DNA of 64,000 nt from Candidatus Nanopelagicales bacterium (GTDB taxonomy: Bacteria > Actinomycetota > Actinomycetes > S36-B12 > GCA-2699445): contig JBAOHO010000014.1 of assembly GCA_037045355.1 (NCBI GenBank), positions 186,001 to 250,000 on the forward strand. The letters are read 5' to 3'. Within the stretch, counting starts at the first letter, position 1; each line of letters begins with the position of its first letter. The notes beneath the pieces are model-generated. The model ran no database searches and was not told the DNA's origin. It saw only the letters and a list, made by a program, of their open reading frames with translations. The position numbers and the translations under genes were made by a program. Of this stretch, positions 47,615 to 57,236 are shown in pieces.

Positions 47615-48582
47615 TCCGCCACCTACTGTCCGCCAAGGACCTCAGCCACGACGACGCCGTCTTGGTCCTGGACACCGCTGCCGAGATGGCCACCCTGTCC
47701 GACCGCTCGGTGAAAAAACTGCCCGCCTTACGCGGTCGCACCGTCGTGAACCTCTTCTTCGAGGATTCGACCCGCACCCGGATCTCGTTCGAGGCCGCGG
47801 CCAAGAGGCTGTCTGCGGACGTCATCAACTTCTCCGCCAAGGGGTCATCGGTATCCAAGGGGGAGACGCTCAAGGACACCGCCTTGACCCTGCAGGCGAT
47901 GGGAGCCGACGCGGTGGTGATCCGCCACGGCGCCTCGGGGGCACCGCATCGGCTGGCCGAAGCCGGGTGGATCGACGGTGCTGTGGTCAACGCCGGAGAC
48001 GGCACCCACGAGCACCCCACCCAGGCGCTGCTCGACGCCTTCACCATCCGGCGGCACTTGCGTGGTGGCACCGGCGACCTGGCTGGTCTGCGCGTGACGA
48101 TCGTCGGAGACATCCTGCACAGTCGGGTCGCCCGATCGAACGTGCACCTGCTGGACACGTTGGGCGCGAAGGTCACGCTGGTGGCCCCGCCGACTCTGCT
48201 GCCGGTCGGGGTGGAGCAATGGCCGGTGACCGTGTCCTACGATCTCGACGAACCGCTGCCCGACAGCGACGCCGTCATGATGCTGCGCGTGCAGCGGGAA
48301 CGGATGAACGCCGCGTACTTCCCCAGCATCCGCGAGTACAGCCGCCGCTACGGACTCGATCAAGATCGCATGGACCTGCTGCCCGAACACGCGATCGTCA
48401 TGCACCCCGGTCCGATGATCCGCGGCATGGAGATCGCCGACGGCGTCGCCGACCACGATCGCTCGGTAATCGTCGAGCAAGTCGCGAACGGAGTCAGCGT
48501 CCGCATGGCGGTCTTGTACCTGCTCGTGGGTGGCGCCCGTTCCCAGTCGCCGGTCACTGTGGCTGCGGAGGTGGGCGCGTGA
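47611..48582 (+). CDS. pyrB: aspartate carbamoyltransferase, catalytic chain
   Basis: Joins carbamoyl phosphate and aspartate. It is 323 aa with the carbamoyl-phosphate motif NLFFEDSTRTRISFEAAAKRL, SSVSKGETLKDT, VIRHGASGAPH, GDGTHEHPTQALLDAFTI and VMHPGPMIRGMEI. No regulatory chain (PyrI) gene is present. It overlaps pyrR (ATGA) and pyrC (GTGA). Confidence 0.97.
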   Translation: MIRHLLSAKDLSHDDAVLVLDTAAEMATLSDRSVKKLPALRGRTVVNLFFEDSTRTRISFEAAAKRLSADVINFSAKGSSVSKGETLKDTALTLQAMGADAVVIRHGASGAPHRLAEAGWIDGAVVNAGDGTHEHPTQALLDAFTIRRHLRGGTGDLAGLRVTIVGDILHSRVARSNVHLLDTLGAKVTLVAPPTLLPVGVEQWPVTVSYDLDEPLPDSDAVMMLRVQRERMNAAYFPSIREYSRRYGLDQDRMDLLPEHAIVMHPGPMIRGMEIADGVADHDRSVIVEQVANGVSVRMAVLYLLVGGARSQSPVTVAAEVGA

Positions 48583-49889
48583 GTACCTACCTCCTGCGCG
48601 GAGTACGCCCGCTCGGTGGCGCAGTCACGGACGTCCTGTTGGCGGATGGCGTCATCGCCGCGATCGGTCCGGACGCTGCTACCGCTTCTGCTGCCCCCGG
48701 CGACACCGCCGTCACCGTCCTCGATCTTCCCGGGCAGGTACTGCTGCCGGGTCTCGTCGACCTGCACACCCACCTGCGCGAACCCGGCCGCGAGGACGCC
48801 GAGACCGTCCGGTCTGGGTCGGCTGCCGCCGCGCTGGGAGGGTTCACCGCGGTTCATGCCATGGCCAACACCGATCCGGTGGCCGACACCGCCGGCGTCG
48901 TGGAGCAGGTCTTCCGCCTCGGCCAGGAAGCCGGATACGTCGATGTCCATCCGGTCGGCGCGGTCACCGTCGGCCTGGGCGGCCAGCAACTCGCCGAGTT
49001 GGGTGCCATGGCCGACTCGGCTGCTCGCGTGCGGGTGTTCAGTGACGACGGCAAGTGCGTCGACGACGCCCTGCTCATGCGCCGGGCGCTGGAGTACGTC
49101 AAAGCATTCGACGGTGTGATCGCCCAACACGCGCAGGAGCCGCGCCTGACCGCGGGTGCTCAGATGAACGAGGGCGCTGTTTCGGCGGTCCTGGGATTGC
49201 GCGGCTGGCCGGCGGCGGCAGAGGAAGCGATCATCGCGCGCGACATCTTGCTCGCCGACCACGTCGGTTCCCGCCTCCACGTCTGCCATGTGTCCACCGC
49301 GGGCAGCGTCGACCTCATCCGGCGCGCCAAGGAGAGAGGCATCGACGTCACGGCGGAGGCGACCCCGCACCATCTGTTGCTGACCGACGAGTTGGCCCGC
49401 AGCTACGACCCCGTGTACAAGGTCAATCCGCCGCTGCGCACGGAGCGCGACGTCATGGCACTGCGGGAGGGTGTCGCGGACGGAACCGTCGACATCGTCG
49501 CCACCGACCATGCCCCCCACACGTCGGAGGACAAGGACTGCGAATGGGATGTCGCCGCCTTCGGCATGCTCGGGCTACCCACGGCCCTTTCCGTGGTGGT
49601 CATGACGCTGGTCGAGCCCGGTCTGCTCGACTGGGTGGGGGTCGCGGACCGACTGTCGTCAGCCCCCGCCGCGATCGGGCGTGTGCCCGATCAGGGTCGG
49701 CCCCTGGCCGTGGGGGAGCCCGCGAACCTCACTGTGCTCGATCCGGACGCGCAGTGGACCGTCGACCCTTGGCAGTTCCCCGGGCCTGCGCGGAACTCGC
49801 CGTACCGTGAGATGCGACTTCCCGGTCGGGTCACCACGACATTCCTGCGCGGCACCCCGACCGTGCTGGGAGGCGCACTGCAATGGTGA
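48579..49889 (+). CDS. pyrC: dihydroorotase
   Basis: Class I (long) zinc dihydroorotase, 436 aa; closes carbamoyl aspartate to dihydroorotate. Metal ligands are in LVDLHTHLREPG; MANTDPVADT follows, then HVCHVSTAGS, TPHHLLLTD and VATDHAPHT with the catalytic Asp. NSPY near the C-terminus is usual. GTG start overlapping pyrB; its end overlaps the PH-domain gene. Confidence 0.96.
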   Translation: MSTYLLRGVRPLGGAVTDVLLADGVIAAIGPDAATASAAPGDTAVTVLDLPGQVLLPGLVDLHTHLREPGREDAETVRSGSAAAALGGFTAVHAMANTDPVADTAGVVEQVFRLGQEAGYVDVHPVGAVTVGLGGQQLAELGAMADSAARVRVFSDDGKCVDDALLMRRALEYVKAFDGVIAQHAQEPRLTAGAQMNEGAVSAVLGLRGWPAAAEEAIIARDILLADHVGSRLHVCHVSTAGSVDLIRRAKERGIDVTAEATPHHLLLTDELARSYDPVYKVNPPLRTERDVMALREGVADGTVDIVATDHAPHTSEDKDCEWDVAAFGMLGLPTALSVVVMTLVEPGLLDWVGVADRLSSAPAAIGRVPDQGRPLAVGEPANLTVLDPDAQWTVDPWQFPGPARNSPYREMRLPGRVTTTFLRGTPTVLGGALQW

Positions 49890-50428
49890 GCGCCGACCAA
49901 CTGTCCCAACAGGCCGCGGTGACGGATTGGCCGTTGCGCCTCCTGCTCGTGATGCTGACGCTCGTCGTCATCACGCTGGCGCTGTGGGGGCTGCGGCGCG
50001 GCTGGCAGAACCGCGGCCGACGTCAAGACCTGACCCTCCCGGCGGTGCCCGCCGCGGTCACTGAGATGCCCTCTCGAGGGCCCGAGGGGGTGAGGGGCAA
50101 GTACCTGGGGACAGTGCCCGAGGGGCAACCCATGGAACGGCTCGTCGCCGCCGGGGCGGTCGCCCAGGCCGAGGTGATCGTCTCACCGGCGGGAGTACTG
50201 CTGCGCCGCCAGGGCGAGGGGCCGCTCTTCGTCCCCCATGACGACATCGTGTCGGTCTCCACGAGTCCCGGCCTGCTGATGCGCTACTACGGCCGACACG
50301 GTGTCCTGCTGATCAATTGGCAGTGGTCCGGAGCCATGGTGAGCAGCGGCATCTGGTTCGCCGACCCCGACGATCAGTCGGCCGTGCGCGACGCCATCGA
50401 GCATGTCCATCTGGAGGAAGTCTCATGA
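49883..50428 (+). CDS. pyr-operon membrane protein with PH-like domain
   Basis: 181 aa: one transmembrane helix (about residues 18-37) and a cytoplasmic beta-rich domain (VIVSPAGVLLRRQGEGPLFV to GIWFADPDD) of the bacterial PH-like type. A gene of this kind sits between pyrC and carA in many actinobacteria, including Rv1382 in M. tuberculosis, but its role is not known. ATG 49883 overlaps pyrC by 7 bp and its stop overlaps carA as ATGA. Confidence 0.8.
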   Translation: MVSADQLSQQAAVTDWPLRLLLVMLTLVVITLALWGLRRGWQNRGRRQDLTLPAVPAAVTEMPSRGPEGVRGKYLGTVPEGQPMERLVAAGAVAQAEVIVSPAGVLLRRQGEGPLFVPHDDIVSVSTSPGLLMRYYGRHGVLLINWQWSGAMVSSGIWFADPDDQSAVRDAIEHVHLEEVS

Positions 50429-51537
50429 CGGATCCTGCGGTCCTGGTTCTCGAGGACGGCCGAACCTTCCGGGGTCAGGCCTATGGCGCGCGAGGGGTGA
50501 CATTCGGCGAGGCAGTCTTCACCACCGGCATGACCGGCTATCAGGAGACCCTCACGGATCCCTCCTATCACCGCCAAGTCGTCGTGCAGACCGCCCCTCA
50601 CATCGGCAATACCGGCATGAACCGTGAGGACCCGGAGTCGCGGCGTATCTGGGTGTCCGGCTACGTGGTCCGCGACCCCGCAGTGCGGGCGAGCAGTTGG
50701 CGGGCCGACAGCGAACTCGAGGCCGACCTCGCCGCCGCCGGTGTCGTCGGCATCGCCTGTATCGACACCCGTGCCCTGACCCGACACCTGCGCCAGCGCG
50801 GTGCCATGAGGGTGGGTGTGTTCTCAGGACCTGACCTCGCGTCCGAGTCGGACCTCCTGGCGCAGGTGCGGGCCAGCCCGCCCATGGCCGGGGCCGATCT
50901 GACAGCCGAGGTCACGACCAGCGAGCCCTATGTCGTCGAGCCCGACGGCGACCACCGATTCACCGTCGCCGCCGTCGATCTCGGTATCAAGGCGATGACT
51001 CCTCGGCGCCTGGCCGAACGTGGGGTTCGCGTCATCGTCCTGCCCGCCGCGACATCCGCGACCGACCTGCTCGGCACCAAAGCGGACGGCTACTTCCTGT
51101 CCAACGGCCCTGGCGACCCGGCCACCGCCGACCACGCGGTGTCGCTGGTGCGCGCCGTGCTCGAGGCAGATCGACCCTTGTTCGGCATCTGCTTCGGCAA
51201 CCAGATGTTCGGGCGCGCGCTGGGATTGGACACCTACAAGCTCAAGTTCGGCCACCGGGGGATCAACCAGCCTGTCAAGGATCTCGCCACGGGCAGGGTC
51301 GAGGTGACCGCCCACAACCACGGATTCGCGGTCGCTGCACCGCTGCACGAGCCCTTCGACACTCCGTTCGGGCCCGCTGAGGTGAGCCATGTGTGCCTCA
51401 ACGACGATGTCGTCGAAGGTCTGCGTCTGGCCAGCGGGCGGGCTGCGAGTGTCCAGTACCACCCCGAGGCAGCCGCCGGACCCCATGACGCCGCCTACCT
51501 GTTCGATCGCTTCTGCTCCGTGATGGGGGGCAACTGA
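50425..51537 (+). CDS. carA: carbamoyl-phosphate synthase small subunit
   Basis: Glutaminase subunit, 370 aa, passing ammonia to CarB. The N-terminal domain has FTTGMTGYQETLTDPSYH and HIGNTGMN; the class I amidotransferase domain has SNGPGDP, the nucleophile Cys in LFGICFGNQMFG, and the catalytic His and Glu in SVQYHPEAAAGPHD. Supplies both pyrimidine and arginine synthesis. One base separates it from carB. Confidence 0.97.
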   Translation: MTDPAVLVLEDGRTFRGQAYGARGVTFGEAVFTTGMTGYQETLTDPSYHRQVVVQTAPHIGNTGMNREDPESRRIWVSGYVVRDPAVRASSWRADSELEADLAAAGVVGIACIDTRALTRHLRQRGAMRVGVFSGPDLASESDLLAQVRASPPMAGADLTAEVTTSEPYVVEPDGDHRFTVAAVDLGIKAMTPRRLAERGVRVIVLPAATSATDLLGTKADGYFLSNGPGDPATADHAVSLVRAVLEADRPLFGICFGNQMFGRALGLDTYKLKFGHRGINQPVKDLATGRVEVTAHNHGFAVAAPLHEPFDTPFGPAEVSHVCLNDDVVEGLRLASGRAASVQYHPEAAAGPHDAAYLFDRFCSVMGGN

Positions 51538-51538
51538 C

Positions 51539-54500
51539 ATGCCACTGCGTGACGACATCTCGTCGGTGCTGGTGATCGGCTCGGGGCCCATCGTCATCGG
51601 ACAGGCCTGCGAGTTCGACTACTCGGGCACACAGGCGTGCCGGGTTCTCAAGGACGAGGGTCTGCGCGTGATCCTCGTCAACAGCAACCCGGCCACCATC
51701 ATGACCGACCCGGAGTTCGCCGACGCCACGTACGTCGAACCCATCACCGTGGACATGGTCGAGCAGATCATCGCCAAGGAGCGTCCGGACGCACTCCTAC
51801 CGACGCTCGGCGGGCAGACCGCGCTGAACACCGCCATCGCACTGTCCAAGGCCGGGGTGCTCGACACCTACGGTGTCGAACTCATCGGTGCCGACATCGA
51901 TGCGATCGAGCGCGGCGAGAACCGGGAGGTGTTCAAGACCATCGTGTCCTCCATCGGAGCGGAGTCCGCGCGCAGCCGCATCTGCCACACCCTCGATGAG
52001 TGCTTCGCGGCAGTGGAGGAGTTGGGCTACCCGGTGGTCGTACGACCTTCGTTCACGATGGGCGGGGCCGGATCCGGTTTCGCCCACACGGCCGACGAAC
52101 TCAGGCAGATCGCCGGCGCCGGACTGCTCGCGAGCCCCACCACCGAAGTGCTGCTCGAGGAGTCGATCCTCGGGTGGAAGGAATACGAACTCGAGCTCAT
52201 GCGGGACCACAACGACAACGTGGTCGTCATCTGTTCGATCGAGAACCTCGACCCCATGGGCGTTCACACCGGCGACTCCATCACCGTCGCGCCCGCCCTT
52301 ACGCTCACAGACCGCGAATACCAGCGGCTGCGCGACATCGGCATCGACATCATCCGTGCGGTCGGTGTCGACACCGGAGGGTGCAACATCCAGTTCGCGG
52401 TCAATCCGACCGACGGGCGGATCATCGTCATCGAGATGAACCCCCGTGTCTCCCGATCCAGTGCCCTGGCCAGCAAGGCCACGGGATTCCCGATCGCCAA
52501 GATCGCTGCCCGACTGGCCGTCGGGTACAGCTTGGACGAGATCCCCAACGACATCACTGCGGAGACTCCGGCCTCGTTCGAACCCGCTCTGGATTACATC
52601 GTCGTCAAAGTGCCGCGGTTCGCTTTTGAGAAGTTCCCCAACGCGGATGACCGCCTGACCACCACCATGAAGAGTGTCGGCGAAGCCATGGCCATCGGAC
52701 GCAACTTCACCGAGGCCCTGCAGAAGGCCCTGCGGTCAATGGAACGCGCTGACGCGGAGTTCAGTTGGTGTGGCGATCCGGTCGCCGATCCACACGCACT
52801 GCTCGCGCAGGCGGCAACCCCACGCGATGGGCGGCTGCGGCTCGTGCAGCAGGCCCTGCGAGGTGGGGCCACGGTCGCCGAGGCCCATCAGGCGACGGGG
52901 ATCGACCCTTGGTTCCTCGACCAGATCGTCGTGCTCAACGACATCGCCGATGAGTTGCGCGCGGCCACCGTCATGCAGCCGGATCTGGTCCGCATCGCCA
53001 AGCGCAACGGATTCTCCGATCGCCAGATCGGCGAGATCCTCGACCTCGGCGAAGACGTCGTGCGCGGTGTGCGCCACGCGCTGGGCGTACGTCCGGTCTA
53101 CAAGACCGTCGACACCTGCGCCGCGGAGTTCGCCGCCCGCACGCCGTACCACTACTCCTCCTATGACGAGGAAACCGAGGTGGAGCCCGGACTTCGCCCG
53201 AAGGTACTGATCCTGGGAAGCGGACCCAACCGCATCGGACAGGGCATCGAGTTCGACTACTCGTGCGTGCACGCGTCCTTGACGCTGCGCGAGCACGGCT
53301 ACGAGACCGTCATGATCAACTGCAACCCCGAGACCGTGTCCACCGACTACGACACGTCCGACCGGCTGTATTTCGAGCCCTTGACCCTCGAAGATGTTCT
53401 CGAGGTCTACCACGCCGAATCCGTCAGCGGCGAGGTCGCCGGTGTCATCGTCCAACTCGGGGGCCAAACGCCGCTCGGCCTGGCTCAGTCGTTGAAGGAT
53501 CTCGGGCTGCCCGTGGTCGGCACGTCGCCTGAGTCCATCCACCTCGCCGAGGATCGCGGTTCGTTCGGACGGGTCCTGCTGCGCGCCGGGCTGCCGGCTC
53601 CCCGTCACGGCACTGCCCTGTCCTTCACCGAGGCCCGCGACATCGCCCACGAGATCGGGTATCCGGTCCTGGTGCGACCGTCGTATGTTCTCGGTGGCCG
53701 CGGCATGGAGATCGTCTACGACGACGCCATGCTGGCCGACTACCTCGACCGGGCCACCCAGATCAACCCCGAACACCCGGTGCTCATCGACCGGTTCCTC
53801 GACGACGCCATCGAGATCGATGTCGACGCCCTCTACGACGGCACCGACCTGTACCTCGGCGGTGTGATGGAACACATCGAGGAGGCCGGCATCCACTCCG
53901 GCGACTCGGCCTGCTCACTGCCACCGATCACGCTCGGTCACGCCGAGATCGAGCGGATCCGACGCTCCACGATCGCCATCGCCGACGGTGTCGGGGTCCG
54001 CGGCCTGCTGAACGTCCAGTACGCCCTGGCCGGCGACGTGCTGTACGTCCTCGAAGCCAACCCGCGCGCGTCCCGCACGGTCCCATTCGTCTCCAAGGCA
54101 ACGGCGGTTCCGCTGGCCAAGGCGGCTGCCCGCGTGATGATGGGCGAGACCATCGCCGAACTGCGCGCCGACGGCACCTTGCCCGCCACAGGTGACGGCG
54201 GCACGTTGCCGATCGGGGCGCCCATCGCCGTCAAAGAGGCCGTGCTCCCATTCGGCCGCTTCCACGGGGTCGACACCGTACTCGGCCCCGAGATGCGCTC
54301 GACCGGTGAGGTCATGGGGATCGACTCCTCGTTCGGGACCGCTTTCGCCAAGTCCCAGTCGGGTGCCTACAGCGGTGGCCTTCCGACCAGTGGCCGCATC
54401 CTGGTCAGTGTCGCCAACCGGGACAAGCGGTCCATGATCTTCCCGATCAAGCGGCTGGCCGATCTGGGGTTCGACATCGCCGCGACCGAGGGCACCGCCG

Positions 54501-54829
54501 AGATCCTGCGCCGCAACGGGCTGAAGGTCTCGGTGCTGCGCAAGCACCGTGAGGGCCCGGGACCCGACGGAGAGCCCACCACGGTGCAAGCCATCAACTC
54601 CGGCGACGTCGCGTTGATCGTCAACACGCCCTTCGGGGTCGGCACCCGCCTCGACGGATACGAGATCCGCACCGCGGCCGTCACTCACTCAGTTCCGTGC
54701 ATGACCACCACAGCCGGGCTCGCGGCGGCCGTCCAGGGCATCGAGGCCGCCCGAGATGCGCAGGTGGGGGTCCGCTCCCTGCAGGAACACGCCGCCGATA
54801 TCGCCCGGCTGCGAGCCGGGACCGCGTGA
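51539..54829 (+). CDS. carB: carbamoyl-phosphate synthase large subunit
   Basis: 1,096 aa, the normal two-half structure. Each half has an ATP-grasp domain: VLVIGSGPIVIGQACEFDYSG and VRPSFTMGGAGSG in the first, ILGSGPNRIGQGIEFDYS and VRPSYVLGGRGMEIVYDD in the second. The oligomerisation domain lies between them, and the C-terminal MGS-like allosteric domain has SGRILVSVANRDK. No frameshift in 3.3 kb. The stop overlaps the pyrK ATG by 1 bp. Confidence 0.97.
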   Translation: MPLRDDISSVLVIGSGPIVIGQACEFDYSGTQACRVLKDEGLRVILVNSNPATIMTDPEFADATYVEPITVDMVEQIIAKERPDALLPTLGGQTALNTAIALSKAGVLDTYGVELIGADIDAIERGENREVFKTIVSSIGAESARSRICHTLDECFAAVEELGYPVVVRPSFTMGGAGSGFAHTADELRQIAGAGLLASPTTEVLLEESILGWKEYELELMRDHNDNVVVICSIENLDPMGVHTGDSITVAPALTLTDREYQRLRDIGIDIIRAVGVDTGGCNIQFAVNPTDGRIIVIEMNPRVSRSSALASKATGFPIAKIAARLAVGYSLDEIPNDITAETPASFEPALDYIVVKVPRFAFEKFPNADDRLTTTMKSVGEAMAIGRNFTEALQKALRSMERADAEFSWCGDPVADPHALLAQAATPRDGRLRLVQQALRGGATVAEAHQATGIDPWFLDQIVVLNDIADELRAATVMQPDLVRIAKRNGFSDRQIGEILDLGEDVVRGVRHALGVRPVYKTVDTCAAEFAARTPYHYSSYDEETEVEPGLRPKVLILGSGPNRIGQGIEFDYSCVHASLTLREHGYETVMINCNPETVSTDYDTSDRLYFEPLTLEDVLEVYHAESVSGEVAGVIVQLGGQTPLGLAQSLKDLGLPVVGTSPESIHLAEDRGSFGRVLLRAGLPAPRHGTALSFTEARDIAHEIGYPVLVRPSYVLGGRGMEIVYDDAMLADYLDRATQINPEHPVLIDRFLDDAIEIDVDALYDGTDLYLGGVMEHIEEAGIHSGDSACSLPPITLGHAEIERIRRSTIAIADGVGVRGLLNVQYALAGDVLYVLEANPRASRTVPFVSKATAVPLAKAAARVMMGETIAELRADGTLPATGDGGTLPIGAPIAVKEAVLPFGRFHGVDTVLGPEMRSTGEVMGIDSSFGTAFAKSQSGAYSGGLPTSGRILVSVANRDKRSMIFPIKRLADLGFDIAATEGTAEILRRNGLKVSVLRKHREGPGPDGEPTTVQAINSGDVALIVNTPFGVGTRLDGYEIRTAAVTHSVPCMTTTAGLAAAVQGIEAARDAQVGVRSLQEHAADIARLRAGTA

Positions 54830-55653
54830 TGCCACCGGTCGCCCACTGGGGGGCCAAGGTTCTGGCCCGGCGCCGATCCGGGCGCTACGCGGTTTTGACG
54901 GTGGCGGCCGGTGGTGTGGCCGACCGCTGCCGTGCCGGTCACTTCGCATCGGTGTCGGTCGCGGGGCAGGATTCGTCGATGCTGCTGCGCCGCCAAGTCT
55001 GGATCGCGAACAGCTCGGCGTCTGGGCGCGACGGTGGCGCCCTCGAACTCGTCATCGATTCGGCGGAACCCGGTGGGCGCCGGGTGGCGGCGCTCGAGCC
55101 GGGGTCGGTGGTGGATCTGATGGCACCGCTGGGGCGGCCGTTCTCCCACCCCCGTGAACCGGTCGGGGTGGTAATGGTCGCGGGTGGGGGAGTTGCGGCA
55201 GCCCCGTTGATCCGGCTGGCGGCCGACCTGGGGGCTCGCGGTTGCCGGGTGACTTTCCTCGCCGCCGCCCATCCCGAGCCGTTCGGGATGCTCGATGCCA
55301 AGCGCGTCAGCACGGCTACCGCGGTGATCGATGGTGACCTCGGCGACGCAGTCCGCGACCATCTGGGCTCAGACATCTCGGTGCTGTATTCGGCCGGACC
55401 GGCAGATGTGCTGTGCGACGTTGCGCGAGCCGCCGCGGGCGGGGTGGCCCACCAGGCAGCGCTGCAAACGGATCTGGTGTGTTCGGCCGGCACCTGCACC
55501 GCGTGTGTCGTGCCCGTGACCGGTCGGGATCAGGTGACGCGCATGGTCCGCGCCTGTACGGAGGGTCCCGTGTTCAACGCCGACCTGGTGCGGTGGGACG
55601 ACCTCGGCACCATCCCCGATGACTGCGCCGACGCCCCCGAGGTGCTCGCGTGA
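54829..55653 (+). CDS. pyrK: dihydroorotate dehydrogenase electron-transfer subunit
   Basis: FAD and [2Fe-2S] protein that passes electrons from dihydroorotate dehydrogenase PyrD to NAD; 274 aa from ATG 54829 (a GTG at 54826 is also possible). It has the ferredoxin-reductase-like fold with GVVMVAGGGVAAAPLIRLA and four cluster Cys in VCSAGTCTACVVPV and RACTEGPVF. With the next gene it makes the class 1B enzyme, unlike the membrane class 2 enzyme of mycobacteria. Confidence 0.92.
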   Translation: MPPVAHWGAKVLARRRSGRYAVLTVAAGGVADRCRAGHFASVSVAGQDSSMLLRRQVWIANSSASGRDGGALELVIDSAEPGGRRVAALEPGSVVDLMAPLGRPFSHPREPVGVVMVAGGGVAAAPLIRLAADLGARGCRVTFLAAAHPEPFGMLDAKRVSTATAVIDGDLGDAVRDHLGSDISVLYSAGPADVLCDVARAAAGGVAHQAALQTDLVCSAGTCTACVVPVTGRDQVTRMVRACTEGPVFNADLVRWDDLGTIPDDCADAPEVLA

Positions 55654-56531
55654 ACGACGTCGACCTCGCCGGTGTCCCGCTGTCCAGCCCAGTGCTGGCA
55701 GCCGCCGGGTGCGCGGGCTCGGGCGCTGAGATGCAGCGGGTCACCGATCTGTCGGTGCTGGGAGCCGTCATCACGCGCAGCGTCACTGGAGCACCGCGTG
55801 CGGGGACACCTTTGCCGCGGCTGGTCGAATCGCCCAGCGGTCTGGTCAATGCTCTCGGGTTGCCGGGGCCCGGCGTGGATCGATTCGTCGACGAGGAACT
55901 TCCCGAACTGATGGCCACAGGTGCCACCGTGATCGTGTCGATATGGGCCGACAGCACCGCCGAGCACGGGCGGATCGCGCAGCGGCTGCGTCAGATTCAA
56001 GGCATCGCCGCGATCGAGGTGAATCTGTCGCACCCCTCGGGCGGCACGGCGGATCCGGCCGCGGTCATCCACCAGGTGCGGCGCAACACCGCGGCCCCGG
56101 TACCGGTGCTCGCCAAACTCGGCAGCGATGTGACGGTTCCTCTGGCGCGTTCTTGCGTCGCCGCAGGGGCCGACGGCCTGTCACTCATCAACGCCGTGCC
56201 CGCCGTGGCCATCGACGCGGCCGCCGGTCACCCGGCCCTGGGGACGGTGCCCGGGGGATTGTCCGGCCCCGCGATCCGGCCCATCGCACTGCGCGCCGTC
56301 TGGCAGGTGCACGAGGCGATCCCCGAGATCCCGATCGTGGCATCCGGTGGAGTGACCACTGGTGCGGATGCCCTGGAGTTTCTCCTCGCCGGTGCTACGG
56401 CCGTTGCGGTCGGCACCGCGTTGCTGAACGATCCCGGCGCCGGGCCCCGGATCGCCGATGAACTCCACACTCTGGTGGCGGGGCGAACCCTCAGCCAGAT
56501 CCGAGGAACTGCCCACGGGAGGATTCCATGA
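55650..56531 (+). CDS. pyrD: dihydroorotate dehydrogenase, class 1B catalytic subunit
   Basis: FMN barrel oxidising dihydroorotate to orotate, 293 aa. It opens VDLAGVPLSSPVLAAAGCAG and has ESPSGLVNALGLPGPGVD, GLSLINAVPAVAID, GGLSGPAIRPIALR and IVASGGVTTGADALEFLLAGA. Two places differ from what I expect for the class: the loop usually NxSCPN, carrying the catalytic Cys, reads NLSHPS (codons at 56029-56046), and the usual TK(S/T) near the flavin reads VITRSVT. The GTG start overlaps pyrK by 4 bp. Activity could be altered, or another residue takes the Cys role. Confidence 0.9.
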   Translation: MNDVDLAGVPLSSPVLAAAGCAGSGAEMQRVTDLSVLGAVITRSVTGAPRAGTPLPRLVESPSGLVNALGLPGPGVDRFVDEELPELMATGATVIVSIWADSTAEHGRIAQRLRQIQGIAAIEVNLSHPSGGTADPAAVIHQVRRNTAAPVPVLAKLGSDVTVPLARSCVAAGADGLSLINAVPAVAIDAAAGHPALGTVPGGLSGPAIRPIALRAVWQVHEAIPEIPIVASGGVTTGADALEFLLAGATAVAVGTALLNDPGAGPRIADELHTLVAGRTLSQIRGTAHGRIP

Positions 56532-57217
56532 GCCCGGCACTGGCCGTCGCACTCGACACGACCTCGGTCGACACGGCAACTGAGTGGGCTGCCGCCGTGG
56601 CCCCGCACGTCGACGTCCTCAAGGTCGGTTTGGAGTTCTACCTGCGCCACGGAGCCTCCGGGGTCGCGCAGGTGCGTCGGGCGGCCCCGGAATGCGGGCT
56701 GTTCCTCGATCTGAAGCTGCATGACATTCCGGCCACGGTCGCAGGAGGTGCCCGAGCGGTCGCCGCCCTGGCCCCCGACTTCCTCACAGTGCACGCGTCC
56801 GGTGGCGCCACGATGGTCGGTGCCGCTGCGGAGGCCCTACCGAACACGCGCATCGCGGCCGTGACGCTGCTGACCTCGCTGGCCCCGACGGACCTGCTCG
56901 CTTTGCGCCTGCCGCCCGCAGATGAACTGGTCGTGCAGTGGGCGCACGTCGCCGTGACAGCGGGCGCCCGGGCTCTCGTGTCGTCGGCGCTCGAAGTGGC
57001 GGCGCTACGCGTGGAGTTCCCCGGCGATGTCCGGCTGATCACCCCCGGTATCCGCCCGGCCGGTGGTCAGGCGCAGGACCAGAGCCGGGTCGCGACCCCC
57101 CAGGCCGCAGTCGGCTGGGGATCCGACGTCCTCGTGGTCGGCCGTCCCATCACCGCAGCTGCCGCTCCCGCTGCCGCCGCGGCGGCTATCGCGGCCGAGA
57201 TCCGGGCCGCATCGTGA
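56528..57217 (+). CDS. pyrF: orotidine 5'-phosphate decarboxylase
   Basis: Forms UMP from OMP; 229 aa, the short (type 1) PyrF. Catalytic Lys and Asp residues are in DVLKVGLEFY and GLFLDLKLHDIPATV; RLITPGIRPAGGQAQDQSRV and VVGRPIT follow. It is the last gene of the operon and shares an ATGA overlap with pyrD. Mycobacteria have a longer PyrF type, so this points to a different actinobacterial lineage. Confidence 0.95.
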   Translation: MSPALAVALDTTSVDTATEWAAAVAPHVDVLKVGLEFYLRHGASGVAQVRRAAPECGLFLDLKLHDIPATVAGGARAVAALAPDFLTVHASGGATMVGAAAEALPNTRIAAVTLLTSLAPTDLLALRLPPADELVVQWAHVAVTAGARALVSSALEVAALRVEFPGDVRLITPGIRPAGGQAQDQSRVATPQAAVGWGSDVLVVGRPITAAAAPAAAAAAIAAEIRAAS

Positions 57218-57224
57218 TCCTTGC

Positions 57225-57230
57225 TAACGT
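57225..57230 (+). promoter_or_regulatory. -10 box for leaderless mihF
   Basis: TAACGT, six bases, GTG of mihF, placed 7 bp after the pyrF stop. There is no ribosome binding site. Confidence 0.6.
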
Positions 57231-57236
57231 TCCCAG

